From: Psychrobacillus psychrotolerans
GTDB taxonomy: Bacteria; Bacillota; Bacilli; Bacillales_A; Planococcaceae
Assembly (NCBI RefSeq): GCF_900115805.1
Contig: NZ_FOXU01000008.1
Span: 1 to 64,000, forward strand
Reading direction: 5' to 3'
DNA length: 64,000 nt
The notes below the pieces were generated by a model that did no database searches, was not told the DNA's origin, and saw nothing but the letters and a program-made list of their open reading frames with translations. Shown in pieces: positions 10,532-19,421 of this stretch; positions within the stretch are counted from its first letter, which is position 1, and the number at the start of each line of letters is the position of its first letter. Made by a program: the position numbers and the translations under genes.

Positions 10532-11587
10532 ATGTCAAAAGCATATGAAAAAGCAGGCGTGAACATTGAAGCTGGGTATGAAGCCGTGCAAAGAATGAAA
10601 TCACATGTCGAGCGCACAGCTAGAAAAGGTATCATGGGTACTTTCGGTGGTTTCGGTGGAATGTTTGATTTGTCTTCATTGAATTATAAGGAACCTGTTT
10701 TGATATCTGGAACAGATGGTGTTGGAACAAAGCTAAAGCTGGCGTTTATGACAGATTCACACGATACAATCGGCGTAGACTGTGTAGCAATGTGTGTGAA
10801 TGATATCGTTGCACAAGGTGCAGAGCCTCTATTTTTCTTAGATTACGTAGCAGTAGGTAAAGCAGTTCCTGAACGAATTGAACAAATCGTTAAAGGTGTG
10901 GCTGACGGCTGTGTACAGTCTGGAGCAGCATTAATCGGGGGAGAGACAGCCGAAATGCCTGGTCTTTATGAGGAAGACGAATATGATCTTGCTGGATTTG
11001 CGGTTGGAGCATGCGAAAAATCAAAAATCGTTACAGGGGAGAATATTACAGAAGGTGATGTCCTAGTAGGTATCGCTTCTAGCGGTGTTCACTCAAACGG
11101 ATATTCACTAGTACGTAAAATTGTTTTTGAAGAGCATGGCTATTCTCCAAAGGATGTTGTAGAAGGATATGAAGCGTTAGGCGAAATTGGTAAAGCCCTT
11201 TTAACACCAACGAAAATCTATGCGAAGCCAGTAATGGAAATGCATAACGAGCTTTCTATCCACGGGATGGCACATGTGACGGGTGGAGGTTTTTATGAAA
11301 ATCTACCGCGTATGATGCCTGAAGGGTTAGCTGTGGAAGTTGAACTTGGTTCATGGGAAGTGCTTTCTGTATTTGATTTGTTAAAAGAAAAAGGTAAGTT
11401 AGAAGACCGTGATTTATACAATGTGTTTAATATGGGGATAGGCTTTGTACTTGCACTATCAGGTGAAGAGGCGCAAAAAGCAATTGCAATTGCGGAAGCC
11501 CACGGAGAAAAGGCATATACGATTGGCCGTGTAGTGAAAGGTGAAGGTGTTATTTTCAACGGAGCACATGACGGGAGTTTAGTGTAA
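10532..11587 (+). CDS. purM: AIR synthase PurM
   Basis: It closes the imidazole ring, converting FGAM to AIR with ATP. The 351-residue protein begins [18 protein letters not shown] and contains [12 protein letters not shown] and [11 protein letters not shown], the ATP- and phosphate-binding loops of the PurM/PurL superfamily. AGGAGG precedes the ATG 11 nt after purF. Its TAA overlaps the purN start by one base. Confidence 0.97.
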   Translation: MSKAYEKAGVNIEAGYEAVQRMKSHVERTARKGIMGTFGGFGGMFDLSSLNYKEPVLISGTDGVGTKLKLAFMTDSHDTIGVDCVAMCVNDIVAQGAEPLFFLDYVAVGKAVPERIEQIVKGVADGCVQSGAALIGGETAEMPGLYEEDEYDLAGFAVGACEKSKIVTGENITEGDVLVGIASSGVHSNGYSLVRKIVFEEHGYSPKDVVEGYEALGEIGKALLTPTKIYAKPVMEMHNELSIHGMAHVTGGGFYENLPRMMPEGLAVEVELGSWEVLSVFDLLKEKGKLEDRDLYNVFNMGIGFVLALSGEEAQKAIAIAEAHGEKAYTIGRVVKGEGVIFNGAHDGSLV

Positions 11588-12159
11588 TGACCGGAATGAC
11601 AAAATTTGCTGTATTTGCATCAGGGAGCGGTACGAACTTTCAAGCTATCAACGATGCAGTGCAGGAAGGAAAACTCCCTGGTGAAGCTGTTCTAGTAGTG
11701 ACAGATAAGCCAGGAGCTTTAATAGTGGAGCGTGCCGAGAAAGCGGGTATTGAAGTACTTGCTATTAAGCCTGCTGGTTTTCCTTCCAAAGCAGTGTATG
11801 AGCAACTGATTTTAGAAAAACTACGAGAATTAGATGTAGAGTGGATAGTGCTAGCTGGATATATGCGACTGATCGGAGATGTATTGTTAGCAGCATTTCC
11901 CAATCGAATTATCAACATCCATCCTTCGCTATTACCTGCATTTCCTGGGAAAGACGCTATCGGACAGGCAATGGATCACGGAGTGAAGGTGACCGGCGTA
12001 ACGGTTCACTATGTGGACGCAGGAATGGATACTGGAACAATCATAGCTCAGCAAGCAGTAGAAGTAGTAGAAGGCAATAGAGGACAAACCGAAGAACGTA
12101 TTCATGCAGTAGAGCATGCTTTGTATCCGAAGGCATTGCAGCAACTGTTTAGTCGGTAG
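11587..12159 (+). CDS. purN: Phosphoribosylglycinamide formyltransferase PurN
   Basis: It transfers the formyl group of 10-formyl-THF to GAR. FASGSGTNFQAI (residues 9-20) binds the ribotide phosphate, and INIHPSLLPAFPGKDA (about 109-124) holds the catalytic Asn and His, with the conserved Asp in DAGMDTGTII. The length of 190 residues is normal. The ATG at 11587 has GGGAG about 9 nt upstream; a second in-frame ATG nine bases later is possible. The next gene, purH, follows after a 243-nt gap containing a repeat array. Confidence 0.95.
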   Translation: MTGMTKFAVFASGSGTNFQAINDAVQEGKLPGEAVLVVTDKPGALIVERAEKAGIEVLAIKPAGFPSKAVYEQLILEKLRELDVEWIVLAGYMRLIGDVLLAAFPNRIINIHPSLLPAFPGKDAIGQAMDHGVKVTGVTVHYVDAGMDTGTIIAQQAVEVVEGNRGQTEERIHAVEHALYPKALQQLFSR

Positions 12160-12168
12160 TTTTGTGAG

Positions 12169-12294
12169 TTTACCCACGCTTAAAAGAATGTTACTCGCGC
12201 TCACTATAGTTTTACTCGCGAAACTTTATCAAATACCCGCGCTCCAGAGTTGTTTACCCGCGATGTAACGAGGTTTACTCGTGGAACGGGAAAT
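12169..12294 (+). repeat. Six-unit degenerate array with exact 21-nt period
   Basis: Six consecutive 21-nt units start at 12169, 12190, 12211, 12232, 12253 and 12274. Each opens with a core close to TTTACYCGCG (for example TTTACTCGCG, AATACCCGCG, TTTACTCGTG), followed by about 11 variable bases. The phase never slips. It occupies most of the purN-purH gap and has no sensible reading frame. The role is unknown. Confidence 0.85.
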
Positions 12295-12333
12295 ATATCC
12301 AAATAATTTAGTGTAGCTGCGGATGCGATGAAG

Positions 12334-12362
12334 TTCAAATTCGAAGTATCAAAATTGATAAT
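12334..12362 (+). promoter_or_regulatory. Possible internal promoter before purH
   Basis: TTCAAA (12334-12339) and GATAAT (12357-12362) are 17 nt apart, about 40 nt upstream of purH. The -35 matches only four of six consensus bases. It might keep purHD transcribed independently of the leader. Confidence 0.35.
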
Positions 12363-12402
12363 AATAGGAACATAACTAGAACTACCAATTTAAGGAGGAA
12401 TT

Positions 12403-13941
12403 ATGGTGTCAAAACGTGCGTTAATTAGTCTTTCAGATAAATCAGGAATTCTCGAGTTTGCAAAAGAGTTGGAACTACTTGGCTATGAAATTTTATCAAC
12501 TGGTGGAACCAAAGCATTTTTAGAACAAAATGGTGTGGCAATTACATCAGTAGACCAAGTGACAAACTTTCCAGAAATTTTGGATGGTCGAGTAAAAACA
12601 TTGAACCCAATGATACATGGGGCTTTATTGGCAAAGCATGACGACGCTTCTCATCAAGCACAATTAGAAGAGCATCAAATAACTCCTATTCAAGTAGTTT
12701 GTGTTAATTTATATCCTTTCCGTGAAACAATTTCTAAGCAAGATGTGACGTTTGATGATGCTATCGAAAATATTGATATCGGTGGTCCATCAATGCTTCG
12801 CTCTGCAGCGAAAAATCATCAGTATGTAACAGTTGTAACGGATGCATCTGACTATGAGGAAGTACTTGCTCAGTTAAAAGAAACTGGTGAGACGACACTA
12901 GAAACGCGTCGTAAACTGGCTGCAAAAGTATTCCGCCACACCGCTGCTTATGATGCGTTGATTGCTGGCTATATGACTGACTTAACTGGAGAAGAATTCC
13001 CAGAACTATTAACACTTACATATGAACGTAAGCAATCATTACGCTACGGTGAAAATCCGCATCAACAAGCAGCGTTTTACAAACGACCACTTGGATCTGA
13101 TTTTTCTGTAGCTTCTGCTACTCAATTACATGGGAAAGAACTATCCTATAATAATATCCAAGATGCCAATGCTGCGATTCAAATAGTAAAAGAATTTAAG
13201 CTTCCAGCTGCAGTAGCGGTAAAACATATGAACCCATGTGGTGTTGGTACCGGCGAAACAATCTCAGATGCATTCAATAAAGCCTATGAAGCGGATTCAA
13301 CATCTATTTTCGGAGGCATCGTTGCCTTAAACCGTGAAGTAGACGCAGCAACCGCTAAAGTATTGGCTGGCATTTTCTTAGAAATTGTTATTGCTCCTTC
13401 ATTCTCTGATGATGCAATTGCAATGTTAACGGCGAAGAAGAACATTCGCTTGCTCACAATTTCTTACGAACAAACGAAAAAAGATGCATGGAATACTGTA
13501 TCTGTAGAAGGTGGATTATTAGTGCAGTCCCCTGACACGTACGGATTAAAAGAGGCAGATGTGAAAGTCGTTACAGACCGAGAGCCGACCGCAGAAGAAT
13601 GGAAAGCATTAGAGCTTGGTTGGAGCGTAGTGAAACATGTGAAATCTAATGCAATTGTAGTAGCTACAGAAGATATGACTATTGGTGTCGGCGCAGGACA
13701 GATGAACCGCGTAGGCTCAGCTAAAATTGCTTTAGAGCAAGCTGGAGAACGAGCAAAAGGAGCAGGTCTTGCCTCAGATGCATTCTTCCCAATGAATGAT
13801 ACGGTGGAAGTGGCAGCTAAAGCAGGAATTACTGCTATTATTCAAACAGGTGGATCAGTGAAAGACCAAGATTCAATCGACAAAGCAAATGAGTATGGGA
13901 TTGCGATGGTATTCACTGGCGTACGTCATTTCAAACACTAA
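12403..13941 (+). CDS. purH: Bifunctional AICAR formyltransferase / IMP cyclohydrolase PurH
   Basis: It performs the last two steps to IMP. The N-terminal MGS-like cyclohydrolase domain (about residues 1-190) carries [18 protein letters not shown]. The C-terminal transformylase carries [15 protein letters not shown] and the KHMNPCGV motif with catalytic Lys-His. The length of 512 residues is standard. AAGGAGG precedes the ATG. It is separated from purN by the repeat array but followed closely (14 nt) by purD. Confidence 0.97.
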   Translation: MVSKRALISLSDKSGILEFAKELELLGYEILSTGGTKAFLEQNGVAITSVDQVTNFPEILDGRVKTLNPMIHGALLAKHDDASHQAQLEEHQITPIQVVCVNLYPFRETISKQDVTFDDAIENIDIGGPSMLRSAAKNHQYVTVVTDASDYEEVLAQLKETGETTLETRRKLAAKVFRHTAAYDALIAGYMTDLTGEEFPELLTLTYERKQSLRYGENPHQQAAFYKRPLGSDFSVASATQLHGKELSYNNIQDANAAIQIVKEFKLPAAVAVKHMNPCGVGTGETISDAFNKAYEADSTSIFGGIVALNREVDAATAKVLAGIFLEIVIAPSFSDDAIAMLTAKKNIRLLTISYEQTKKDAWNTVSVEGGLLVQSPDTYGLKEADVKVVTDREPTAEEWKALELGWSVVKHVKSNAIVVATEDMTIGVGAGQMNRVGSAKIALEQAGERAKGAGLASDAFFPMNDTVEVAAKAGITAIIQTGGSVKDQDSIDKANEYGIAMVFTGVRHFKH

Positions 13942-13955
13942 GGAGGAGTTGCTAG

Positions 13956-15215
13956 ATGAATATTCTTGTAATTGGTAGTGGGGGTCGTGAGCATGCAATC
14001 GCCCAACAATTCATAGATTCACCTTCAGTTGAAAATGTATTTGTAGCTCCAGGTAATGACGGTATGTCAGGTGGTATTCAGATTGTGTCTATTGATGCGT
14101 TGGCCTTTGAAGAGCTAGCAACCTTCGCAAAAGAGAACAAAATTGACTTAACATTCGTTGGACCGGAGCAACCACTGGCAGCGGGTATTGTAGATTATTT
14201 TGAAGCAGAAGGTTTACGTATATTTGGCCCAACAAAAGCTGCGGCTCAAATTGAGGGTAGTAAGGCATTTGCAAAAGAAATTATGGATAAATATAATATT
14301 CCTACTGCTGCATATGAAACTTTTACAGAAGTAGATAAAGCAAAGGAATATATTGAGAAGTTAGGTGCTCCAATCGTTGTGAAAGCAGATGGGCTTGCTG
14401 CAGGAAAAGGCGTAGTTGTTGCTATGACTGTGGATGAAGCGAACAAAGCGGTGGAAGACATGATCGGCAACCAATTATACGGAGAATCCTCATCACGTGT
14501 GGTCATTGAGGAGTATTTGGACGGGGAAGAATTCTCCTTTATGTCATTTGTACATAAAGGCCAAATTCATCCAATGGTTATCGCACAGGATCACAAGCGA
14601 GCTTATGATGGAGATAAAGGGCCTAACACGGGAGGAATGGGTGCTTATTCTCCAGTTCCGCAAATCTCCTCGGACATAGTTGATATAGCTTATGAAACTG
14701 TAGTAGTTCCTACCGTTAAAGCGATGACAGCAGAAGGAATTCCATTTACAGGTATTCTATATGCTGGTCTTATTTTAACAAGCGAAGGACCAAAAGTGAT
14801 CGAGTTCAATGCCCGTTTTGGAGACCCAGAGACACAAGTGGTATTACCCCGAATGACAAGTGATTTTGGAGAGTTTATGATAGCTTTGATGAATGAAAAT
14901 CCGTTTGAACTATCATGGTCGGACGAGGGGATGCTTGGAGTTGTAATTGCATCAGAGGGTTACCCTACTGACGTGAAAAAAGGAGCCAAACTGCCAAATC
15001 TAGGGACATTAACAGACACTGGATTATTCGTTTTTCATGCTGGTACAAAAGCAGATGATAAAGATTTTATCGCTAATGGCGGACGTGTCATACTTGTAGC
15101 AGCAAGGGAGTCTTCTATAAAGAAAGCGCAACAAAAAGTTTATTCAAGTCTCACTAAGTTAGAATGGGATGGTCTCTTCTATCGAAAAGATATTGGTTGG
15201 CGTACATTTCAATAA
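13956..15215 (+). CDS. purD: Phosphoribosylamine-glycine ligase PurD
   Basis: An ATP-grasp enzyme making GAR from phosphoribosylamine, glycine and ATP. ILVIGSGGREHAIA is the N-terminal phosphate-binding loop, IVVKADGLAAGKGVVVA (about residues 140-156) the ATP-grasp loop, and IEFNARFGDPETQVVLPR (about 284-301) the family signature with metal ligands. It has 419 residues. It is the last gene of the operon and is followed by a strong terminator. Confidence 0.97.
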   Translation: MNILVIGSGGREHAIAQQFIDSPSVENVFVAPGNDGMSGGIQIVSIDALAFEELATFAKENKIDLTFVGPEQPLAAGIVDYFEAEGLRIFGPTKAAAQIEGSKAFAKEIMDKYNIPTAAYETFTEVDKAKEYIEKLGAPIVVKADGLAAGKGVVVAMTVDEANKAVEDMIGNQLYGESSSRVVIEEYLDGEEFSFMSFVHKGQIHPMVIAQDHKRAYDGDKGPNTGGMGAYSPVPQISSDIVDIAYETVVVPTVKAMTAEGIPFTGILYAGLILTSEGPKVIEFNARFGDPETQVVLPRMTSDFGEFMIALMNENPFELSWSDEGMLGVVIASEGYPTDVKKGAKLPNLGTLTDTGLFVFHAGTKADDKDFIANGGRVILVAARESSIKKAQQKVYSSLTKLEWDGLFYRKDIGWRTFQ

Positions 15216-15221
15216 TTGCTG

Positions 15222-15265
15222 AACAGGCAAAGAAAAACCTGATGTTTTTCTTTGCCTGTTTTTCT
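15222..15265 (+). terminator. Terminator of the pur operon
   Basis: AACAGGCAAAGAAAAAC pairs with GTTTTTCTTTGCCTGTT around a 5-nt loop, followed by further T residues, immediately after purD. Confidence 0.93.
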
Positions 15266-15325
15266 ATATTGGTTTTAGGTTCCTATTTCCTAACTTTCCT
15301 GTAAGAATTACCAAAAATAGAATTC

Positions 15326-15359
15326 AGTACTTTGCTTTACTAAAGTACTATGCTAATAT
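15326..15359 (+). promoter_or_regulatory. Candidate yerA promoter with overlapping inverted repeat
   Basis: AGTACTTT (15326-15333) and AAAGTACT (15342-15349) form an exact 8-bp inverted repeat with an 8-nt gap. A TTGCTT (15332-15337) and TAATAT (15354-15359) pair with 16-nt spacing overlaps it, so it could be an operator. There is no T tract after the repeat. Confidence 0.4.
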
Positions 15360-15399
15360 TATTTTTATGAGTAAACAAAAAGAAAGGAGAATGGATGCA

Positions 15400-17130
15400 A
15401 TGCAATATCCCATTTGGAAAATTGAAGAAATAAGGCATCAGATTGATGTGGTCAATGGAACAAAGTCTCCTGATATAGTAATTACTAATGCAACTTTTTT
15501 GCATAGTCATTTAAAAAAGTGGATCACAGGAAACATATGGATAGTGAAAGATCGAATTGTTTATACGGGTTCTGAAATGCCACTAGTTTCCGACCAAACT
15601 GAGGTATATGATGCAACTGGTCAAAAAATAGTACCTGGCTATATTGAGCCTCACGTACATCCATTCCAACTTTATAATCCACAAACATTTGCAGATTATG
15701 CAGCGCAATTGGGAACGACTACGTTTATAGCGGATAACTTAACATTGTTCTTGATGCTTGAAAATAAGAAAGCGTTTTCATTAATGGACGAACTGAAAGA
15801 ACTGCCATTTTCCTTCTATTGGTGGGCGCGTTTTGATTCGCAAACCGAGTTAAAGAATGAAGAAGAATTATTTACCTCTAAGACGATTGGAGAATGGATT
15901 GAGCGTTCGGATGTCATTATGGGTGGTGAACTGACTGGATGGCCTCGTTTGCTTTCTGGAGATGATCAAATGCTCTATTGGATGCAACAGGCTAAGACAA
16001 ACGGTATGAAAATTGAAGGCCATTTTCCTGGAGCTTCCGAGCGCACGCTTGCAAGAATGCGTTTGCTAGGAGCAGACGGAGATCATGAAGCAATGACCAT
16101 TGAAGAAGTGGAACGACGAATTCTACAGGGATATGCAGTAACTCTCCGTCATTCGTCCATACGTCCTGACCTTCCACAACTATTAAAGGATATTTTGGAA
16201 AAGGATCTTCAAATTTTTGATCACTTAATGATGACTACAGATGGAGCAACACCTTCTTTTCATATAGATGGAGTTATGGATAAATGTATTCAAGTTGCAC
16301 TAGATGCAGGTGTAAAACCGATTGACGCCTATTTGATGGCATCCTTTAATGTGGCAAAGTATTATAATATGTCTAATCTACATGGGGTGATTGCAACAGG
16401 GCGCTATGCAGATCTCAATTTCTTAAAGGATGAACACAGTCCAGTACCTTTAAGTGTACTTTCCAAAGGAATTTGGCTAAAAAAAGAACAACAAAAAACG
16501 AGGGCACTTGATCCAATCAATTGGTCATCTATACCAGATCTGAACTTGTCATTTGACGTTTCGGAAGCTGATTTTCAGTTCTCTATGCCATTTGGGATAG
16601 AAATGGTAAATGATGTAATTACCAAACCCTATTCCATTAGCCATGATACAACTGAAATGGAATTATCCAAAAATCATGATGAAAGTTTTCTTTTGTTAAT
16701 AGATCGCAAAGGAAAGTGGAAAGTTTCAACACTTATTAAAGGCTTTGCAACTTCACTAATGGGCTTCGCCTCTTCATACTCTAATACGGGTGATATTTTA
16801 TTGATCGGGAAGAACAAAGAAAGTATGCAACAAGCTTTCCGGGAAGTAAAAAAAATGAATGGTGGAATTGTTATTGTGGAGGAAGAACAAATCATTTGTT
16901 CTGTCCAACTCCCGATAGGTGGAGTATTATCTAATAAGCCAGTAGAAGATTTAATAGAAGAGGAACTAGTTTTAAAAAGAGAACTAGCAGCTAGAGGATT
17001 TAAGCATGGGGATGCTATTTACACATTGTTATTCCTTCAAGCAACACACTTACCGTATGTAAGGATAACGCAAAAAGGAATTTTCGATGTGATGAAAAAA
17101 CAAGTATTGTTTCCAGCATTAATGAGGTAG
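15400..17130 (+). CDS. yerA: Adenine deaminase-like amidohydrolase YerA
   Basis: A 576-residue member of the adenine deaminase branch of the amidohydrolase superfamily. PGYIEPHVHPFQL (about residues 81-93) gives the metal-binding HxH, EGHFPGAS supplies a further histidine, and the C-terminal domain is typical of AdeC-like proteins. Related enzymes deaminate adenine to hypoxanthine, which suits its place after the pur operon, but YerA itself has an uncertain substrate. The ATG at 15400 is chosen since AAGGAG lies about 10 nt upstream; the ATG at 15391 is too close and the one at 15367 lacks an SD. YerB follows after 13 nt. Confidence 0.85.
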   Translation: MQYPIWKIEEIRHQIDVVNGTKSPDIVITNATFLHSHLKKWITGNIWIVKDRIVYTGSEMPLVSDQTEVYDATGQKIVPGYIEPHVHPFQLYNPQTFADYAAQLGTTTFIADNLTLFLMLENKKAFSLMDELKELPFSFYWWARFDSQTELKNEEELFTSKTIGEWIERSDVIMGGELTGWPRLLSGDDQMLYWMQQAKTNGMKIEGHFPGASERTLARMRLLGADGDHEAMTIEEVERRILQGYAVTLRHSSIRPDLPQLLKDILEKDLQIFDHLMMTTDGATPSFHIDGVMDKCIQVALDAGVKPIDAYLMASFNVAKYYNMSNLHGVIATGRYADLNFLKDEHSPVPLSVLSKGIWLKKEQQKTRALDPINWSSIPDLNLSFDVSEADFQFSMPFGIEMVNDVITKPYSISHDTTEMELSKNHDESFLLLIDRKGKWKVSTLIKGFATSLMGFASSYSNTGDILLIGKNKESMQQAFREVKKMNGGIVIVEEEQIICSVQLPIGGVLSNKPVEDLIEEELVLKRELAARGFKHGDAIYTLLFLQATHLPYVRITQKGIFDVMKKQVLFPALMR

Positions 17131-17143
17131 GGGGACGTAAGTT

Positions 17144-18202
17144 GTGTTCAAACAGTGGGGAATTTTAATGTTAGCTAGTGTACTTCTTGTAGCTTGTTCC
17201 GATAAAGAGAAAGGAACAGAAGAGGTAAATCCAGTAGACGATACAATAGAGGAAGTCGGGGAAGAAGTTGTAGAGACAGAAGAGGAAGTAGTATTGCCGT
17301 TCACAGCACCTTTCACAGGTGTTGGATCAGAGAAAGAATTGACACAAAGACCTATTCTAGTCACTATAAACAATCATCCGCTTGCACGTCCACAGTCAGG
17401 AATTGCAAAAGCAGATATTATTTACGAAATGTTAGCAGAAGGTAATGTAACAAGATTTTTAGCAGTTTATCAAAGTGAGATTCCAGAAAAAATGGGTCCA
17501 GTTAGAAGTGCTAGAGACTACTTTGTTGACATTGCTAGAGGGCTAGATGCATTTTATGTTGCACATGGATATAGTCCTGATGCTCAAAGTATGCTAAGTT
17601 CTAGAGTAGTTGATAACATAAACGGAATGCAATACGACGGTATATTATTCGAACGATCGAGGGAGCGAAAAGCACCGCATAATTCGTATATATCAAAAGA
17701 TAAAGTATTAGCAGGTGCAGAAAAAGTAAAGGCTTCGATGGAGATTACTAAAATACCAAGGTTTTCTTTCTTCGACTCTTTTGAAGGGATAAAGATTGGG
17801 AATCCAGTATCTAATTTTTCTATACATTACGGTGCAGGCTCCACTTTTGAAAACGAATATACGTATATTTCTGAAGAAGGTTTATATGAGCGTGAGACCG
17901 CTGGAGCTTTGACAATAGATAAAGAGACAGACAAAGCTGTTAAAATTGCCAATATAATATGCATGGAAATTCCGCACAAAATTATTGATAGTTCAGGTCG
18001 CCGTCAGTTATCTTTAAATGATGGAGGAAGAGCGTATATTTTTCAAGCAGGTATTATGAAAGAAATCGAATGGGAGAATATCGATGGAATTCTGATGCCG
18101 ATGGAAAATGGAGTTCCTGCTAAACTAGTACCTGGTCAAACATGGATCAGTTTTATACCGACAAACCCTGGTTTAGAAGAAATGGTCACTTATTTACCTT
18201 AA
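17144..18202 (+). CDS. yerB: DUF3048 lipoprotein YerB
   Basis: A 352-residue secreted lipoprotein. The N-terminus FKQWGILMLASVLLVAC ends in a lipobox (LVAC) with Cys18 as lipidated residue, followed by an acidic linker (EEVGEEVVETEEEVV) and the DUF3048 domain (RPILVTINNHPLARPQSGIA, GPVRSARDYFVD). The molecular role is unknown; it lies next to yerA and yerC as in B. subtilis. It starts with GTG after a GGGGG SD. Confidence 0.88.
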   Translation: MFKQWGILMLASVLLVACSDKEKGTEEVNPVDDTIEEVGEEVVETEEEVVLPFTAPFTGVGSEKELTQRPILVTINNHPLARPQSGIAKADIIYEMLAEGNVTRFLAVYQSEIPEKMGPVRSARDYFVDIARGLDAFYVAHGYSPDAQSMLSSRVVDNINGMQYDGILFERSRERKAPHNSYISKDKVLAGAEKVKASMEITKIPRFSFFDSFEGIKIGNPVSNFSIHYGAGSTFENEYTYISEEGLYERETAGALTIDKETDKAVKIANIICMEIPHKIIDSSGRRQLSLNDGGRAYIFQAGIMKEIEWENIDGILMPMENGVPAKLVPGQTWISFIPTNPGLEEMVTYLP

Positions 18203-18243
18203 CCATAGAAGACCCAATATAAACAAGAAGGAGGATGACTGCA

Positions 18244-18564
18244 ATGCAAATTGAAAAAATTAAAGGCAATCAAACAGAACAACTATTTAAGGCAGTATTA
18301 GAGTTAAAGAACATGGAAGAATGTTATAAGTTTTTTGACGATCTTTGTACAATAAGCGAAATTCAATCCTTAGCACAACGTTTCGAGGTTGCACATCTAT
18401 TACGTTTGAAGAAAACATATGAATCTATTAAAAAAGAAACTGGGGCAAGTACTGCTACCATTTCACGTGTAAGACGTGCCTACGACTACGGCAACGGTAC
18501 TTATGATGAAATGTTAGGGCGCTTATATCCAGATGAAAATTCGACGCCAACCATTAAAGAGTAG
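18244..18564 (+). CDS. yerC: TrpR-like helix-turn-helix protein YerC
   Basis: A 106-residue protein of the YerC/YecD family with a TrpR-like DNA-binding fold. CYKFFDDLCTISEIQSLAQR (about residues 24-43) and the recognition region GASTATISRVRRAYDYG (about 69-85) are diagnostic. The ATG at 18244 is chosen because AAGGAGG is 9 nt upstream; the ATG at 18235 lies against that SD. The product then begins MQI like its B. subtilis counterpart. Target genes are unknown. Confidence 0.9.
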   Translation: MQIEKIKGNQTEQLFKAVLELKNMEECYKFFDDLCTISEIQSLAQRFEVAHLLRLKKTYESIKKETGASTATISRVRRAYDYGNGTYDEMLGRLYPDENSTPTIKE

Positions 18565-18603
18565 ATTAAAAAATATAAGTTTTCAAAATATGTAAGAACA
18601 TGT

Positions 18604-18633
18604 ACTGAACAGCGATGTCTGTTCAGTTTTTTT
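18604..18633 (+). terminator. Terminator after yerC
   Basis: ACTGAACAG and CTGTTCAGT pair around a 6-nt loop and are followed by seven T residues. Confidence 0.93.
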
Positions 18634-18678
18634 GTTATAATGGGATGAATGTTAACTAATTAGATGTAGGTGAAAAAA

Positions 18679-19374
18679 TTGGAATATAAAGATTGGCGAC
18701 ATATATTCAAGTTAGATCCAGCAAAAAATATAGCAGCAGATGCTCTTGAACTAATATGTGAATCCGGCACAGATGCAATTATTATCGGGGGCTCTGACAA
18801 TGTGACACTCGATAATGTGATTGATTTGCTAATGCGGGTTAGAAGGTATGCAGTTCCTGTGGCGTTAGAAGTATCTACGATTGAAGCTATAACTCCTGGA
18901 TTTGATTATTATTTTATACCTAGTGTATTAAATAGCTCCGAAACGAAGTGGGTGAAGGATTTACATCACGCAGCTACGAAGGAATTTGGAGAGGTTATGA
19001 ATTGGGATGAAATTATTCCAGAAGGGTATTGTATTTTAAACCCTGATTGTAAAGCTGCAAAATTGACGAATGCCTTGCATCCGTTAAGTGAAGAGGACAT
19101 TATAGCATATGCGGAAATGGTCGAGCATTTGTTTAGATTTCCGGTTTTCTACATGGAGTATAGCGGAATGTATGGTGATGTACAAACTGTGAAAAAAGTG
19201 AGTAAACGTTTAAAAAACACTCAACTGTTTTATGGTGGAGGTATTCAAACCGAGGAGCAAGCAAGACAAATGGCTACCTATGCAGATACAATAATTGTTG
19301 GTAATTATATATATGACAATTTGGCAGAGGCTTTAAAAACAGTAGAAGCAGTAAAGACATTGAGTAAACAATAG
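18679..19374 (+). CDS. pcrB: Heptaprenylglyceryl phosphate synthase PcrB
   Basis: A TIM-barrel prenyltransferase that in Bacillus joins heptaprenyl diphosphate to sn-glycerol-1-phosphate to make an archaeal-type ether lipid. [17 protein letters not shown] (about residues 26-42), [25 protein letters not shown] and [16 protein letters not shown] mark the phosphate and prenyl sites. The TTG at 18679 is taken because AGGTGA lies just upstream and the start then resembles B. subtilis; a GTG at 18670 would add three residues but has no SD. It lies 47 nt before pcrA. Confidence 0.92.
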   Translation: MEYKDWRHIFKLDPAKNIAADALELICESGTDAIIIGGSDNVTLDNVIDLLMRVRRYAVPVALEVSTIEAITPGFDYYFIPSVLNSSETKWVKDLHHAATKEFGEVMNWDEIIPEGYCILNPDCKAAKLTNALHPLSEEDIIAYAEMVEHLFRFPVFYMEYSGMYGDVQTVKKVSKRLKNTQLFYGGGIQTEEQARQMATYADTIIVGNYIYDNLAEALKTVEAVKTLSKQ

Positions 19375-19421
19375 ATTTACGATATGATTAGAGAACAAAT
19401 GTTCTTGAAAGGAAGTGCACT

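Noticed and set aside
12169-12294. CRISPR array
   Set aside because: Units are 21 nt with about 11 variable bases, the cores are degenerate and no cas genes are present; CRISPR repeats and spacers are longer and the repeats nearly identical.
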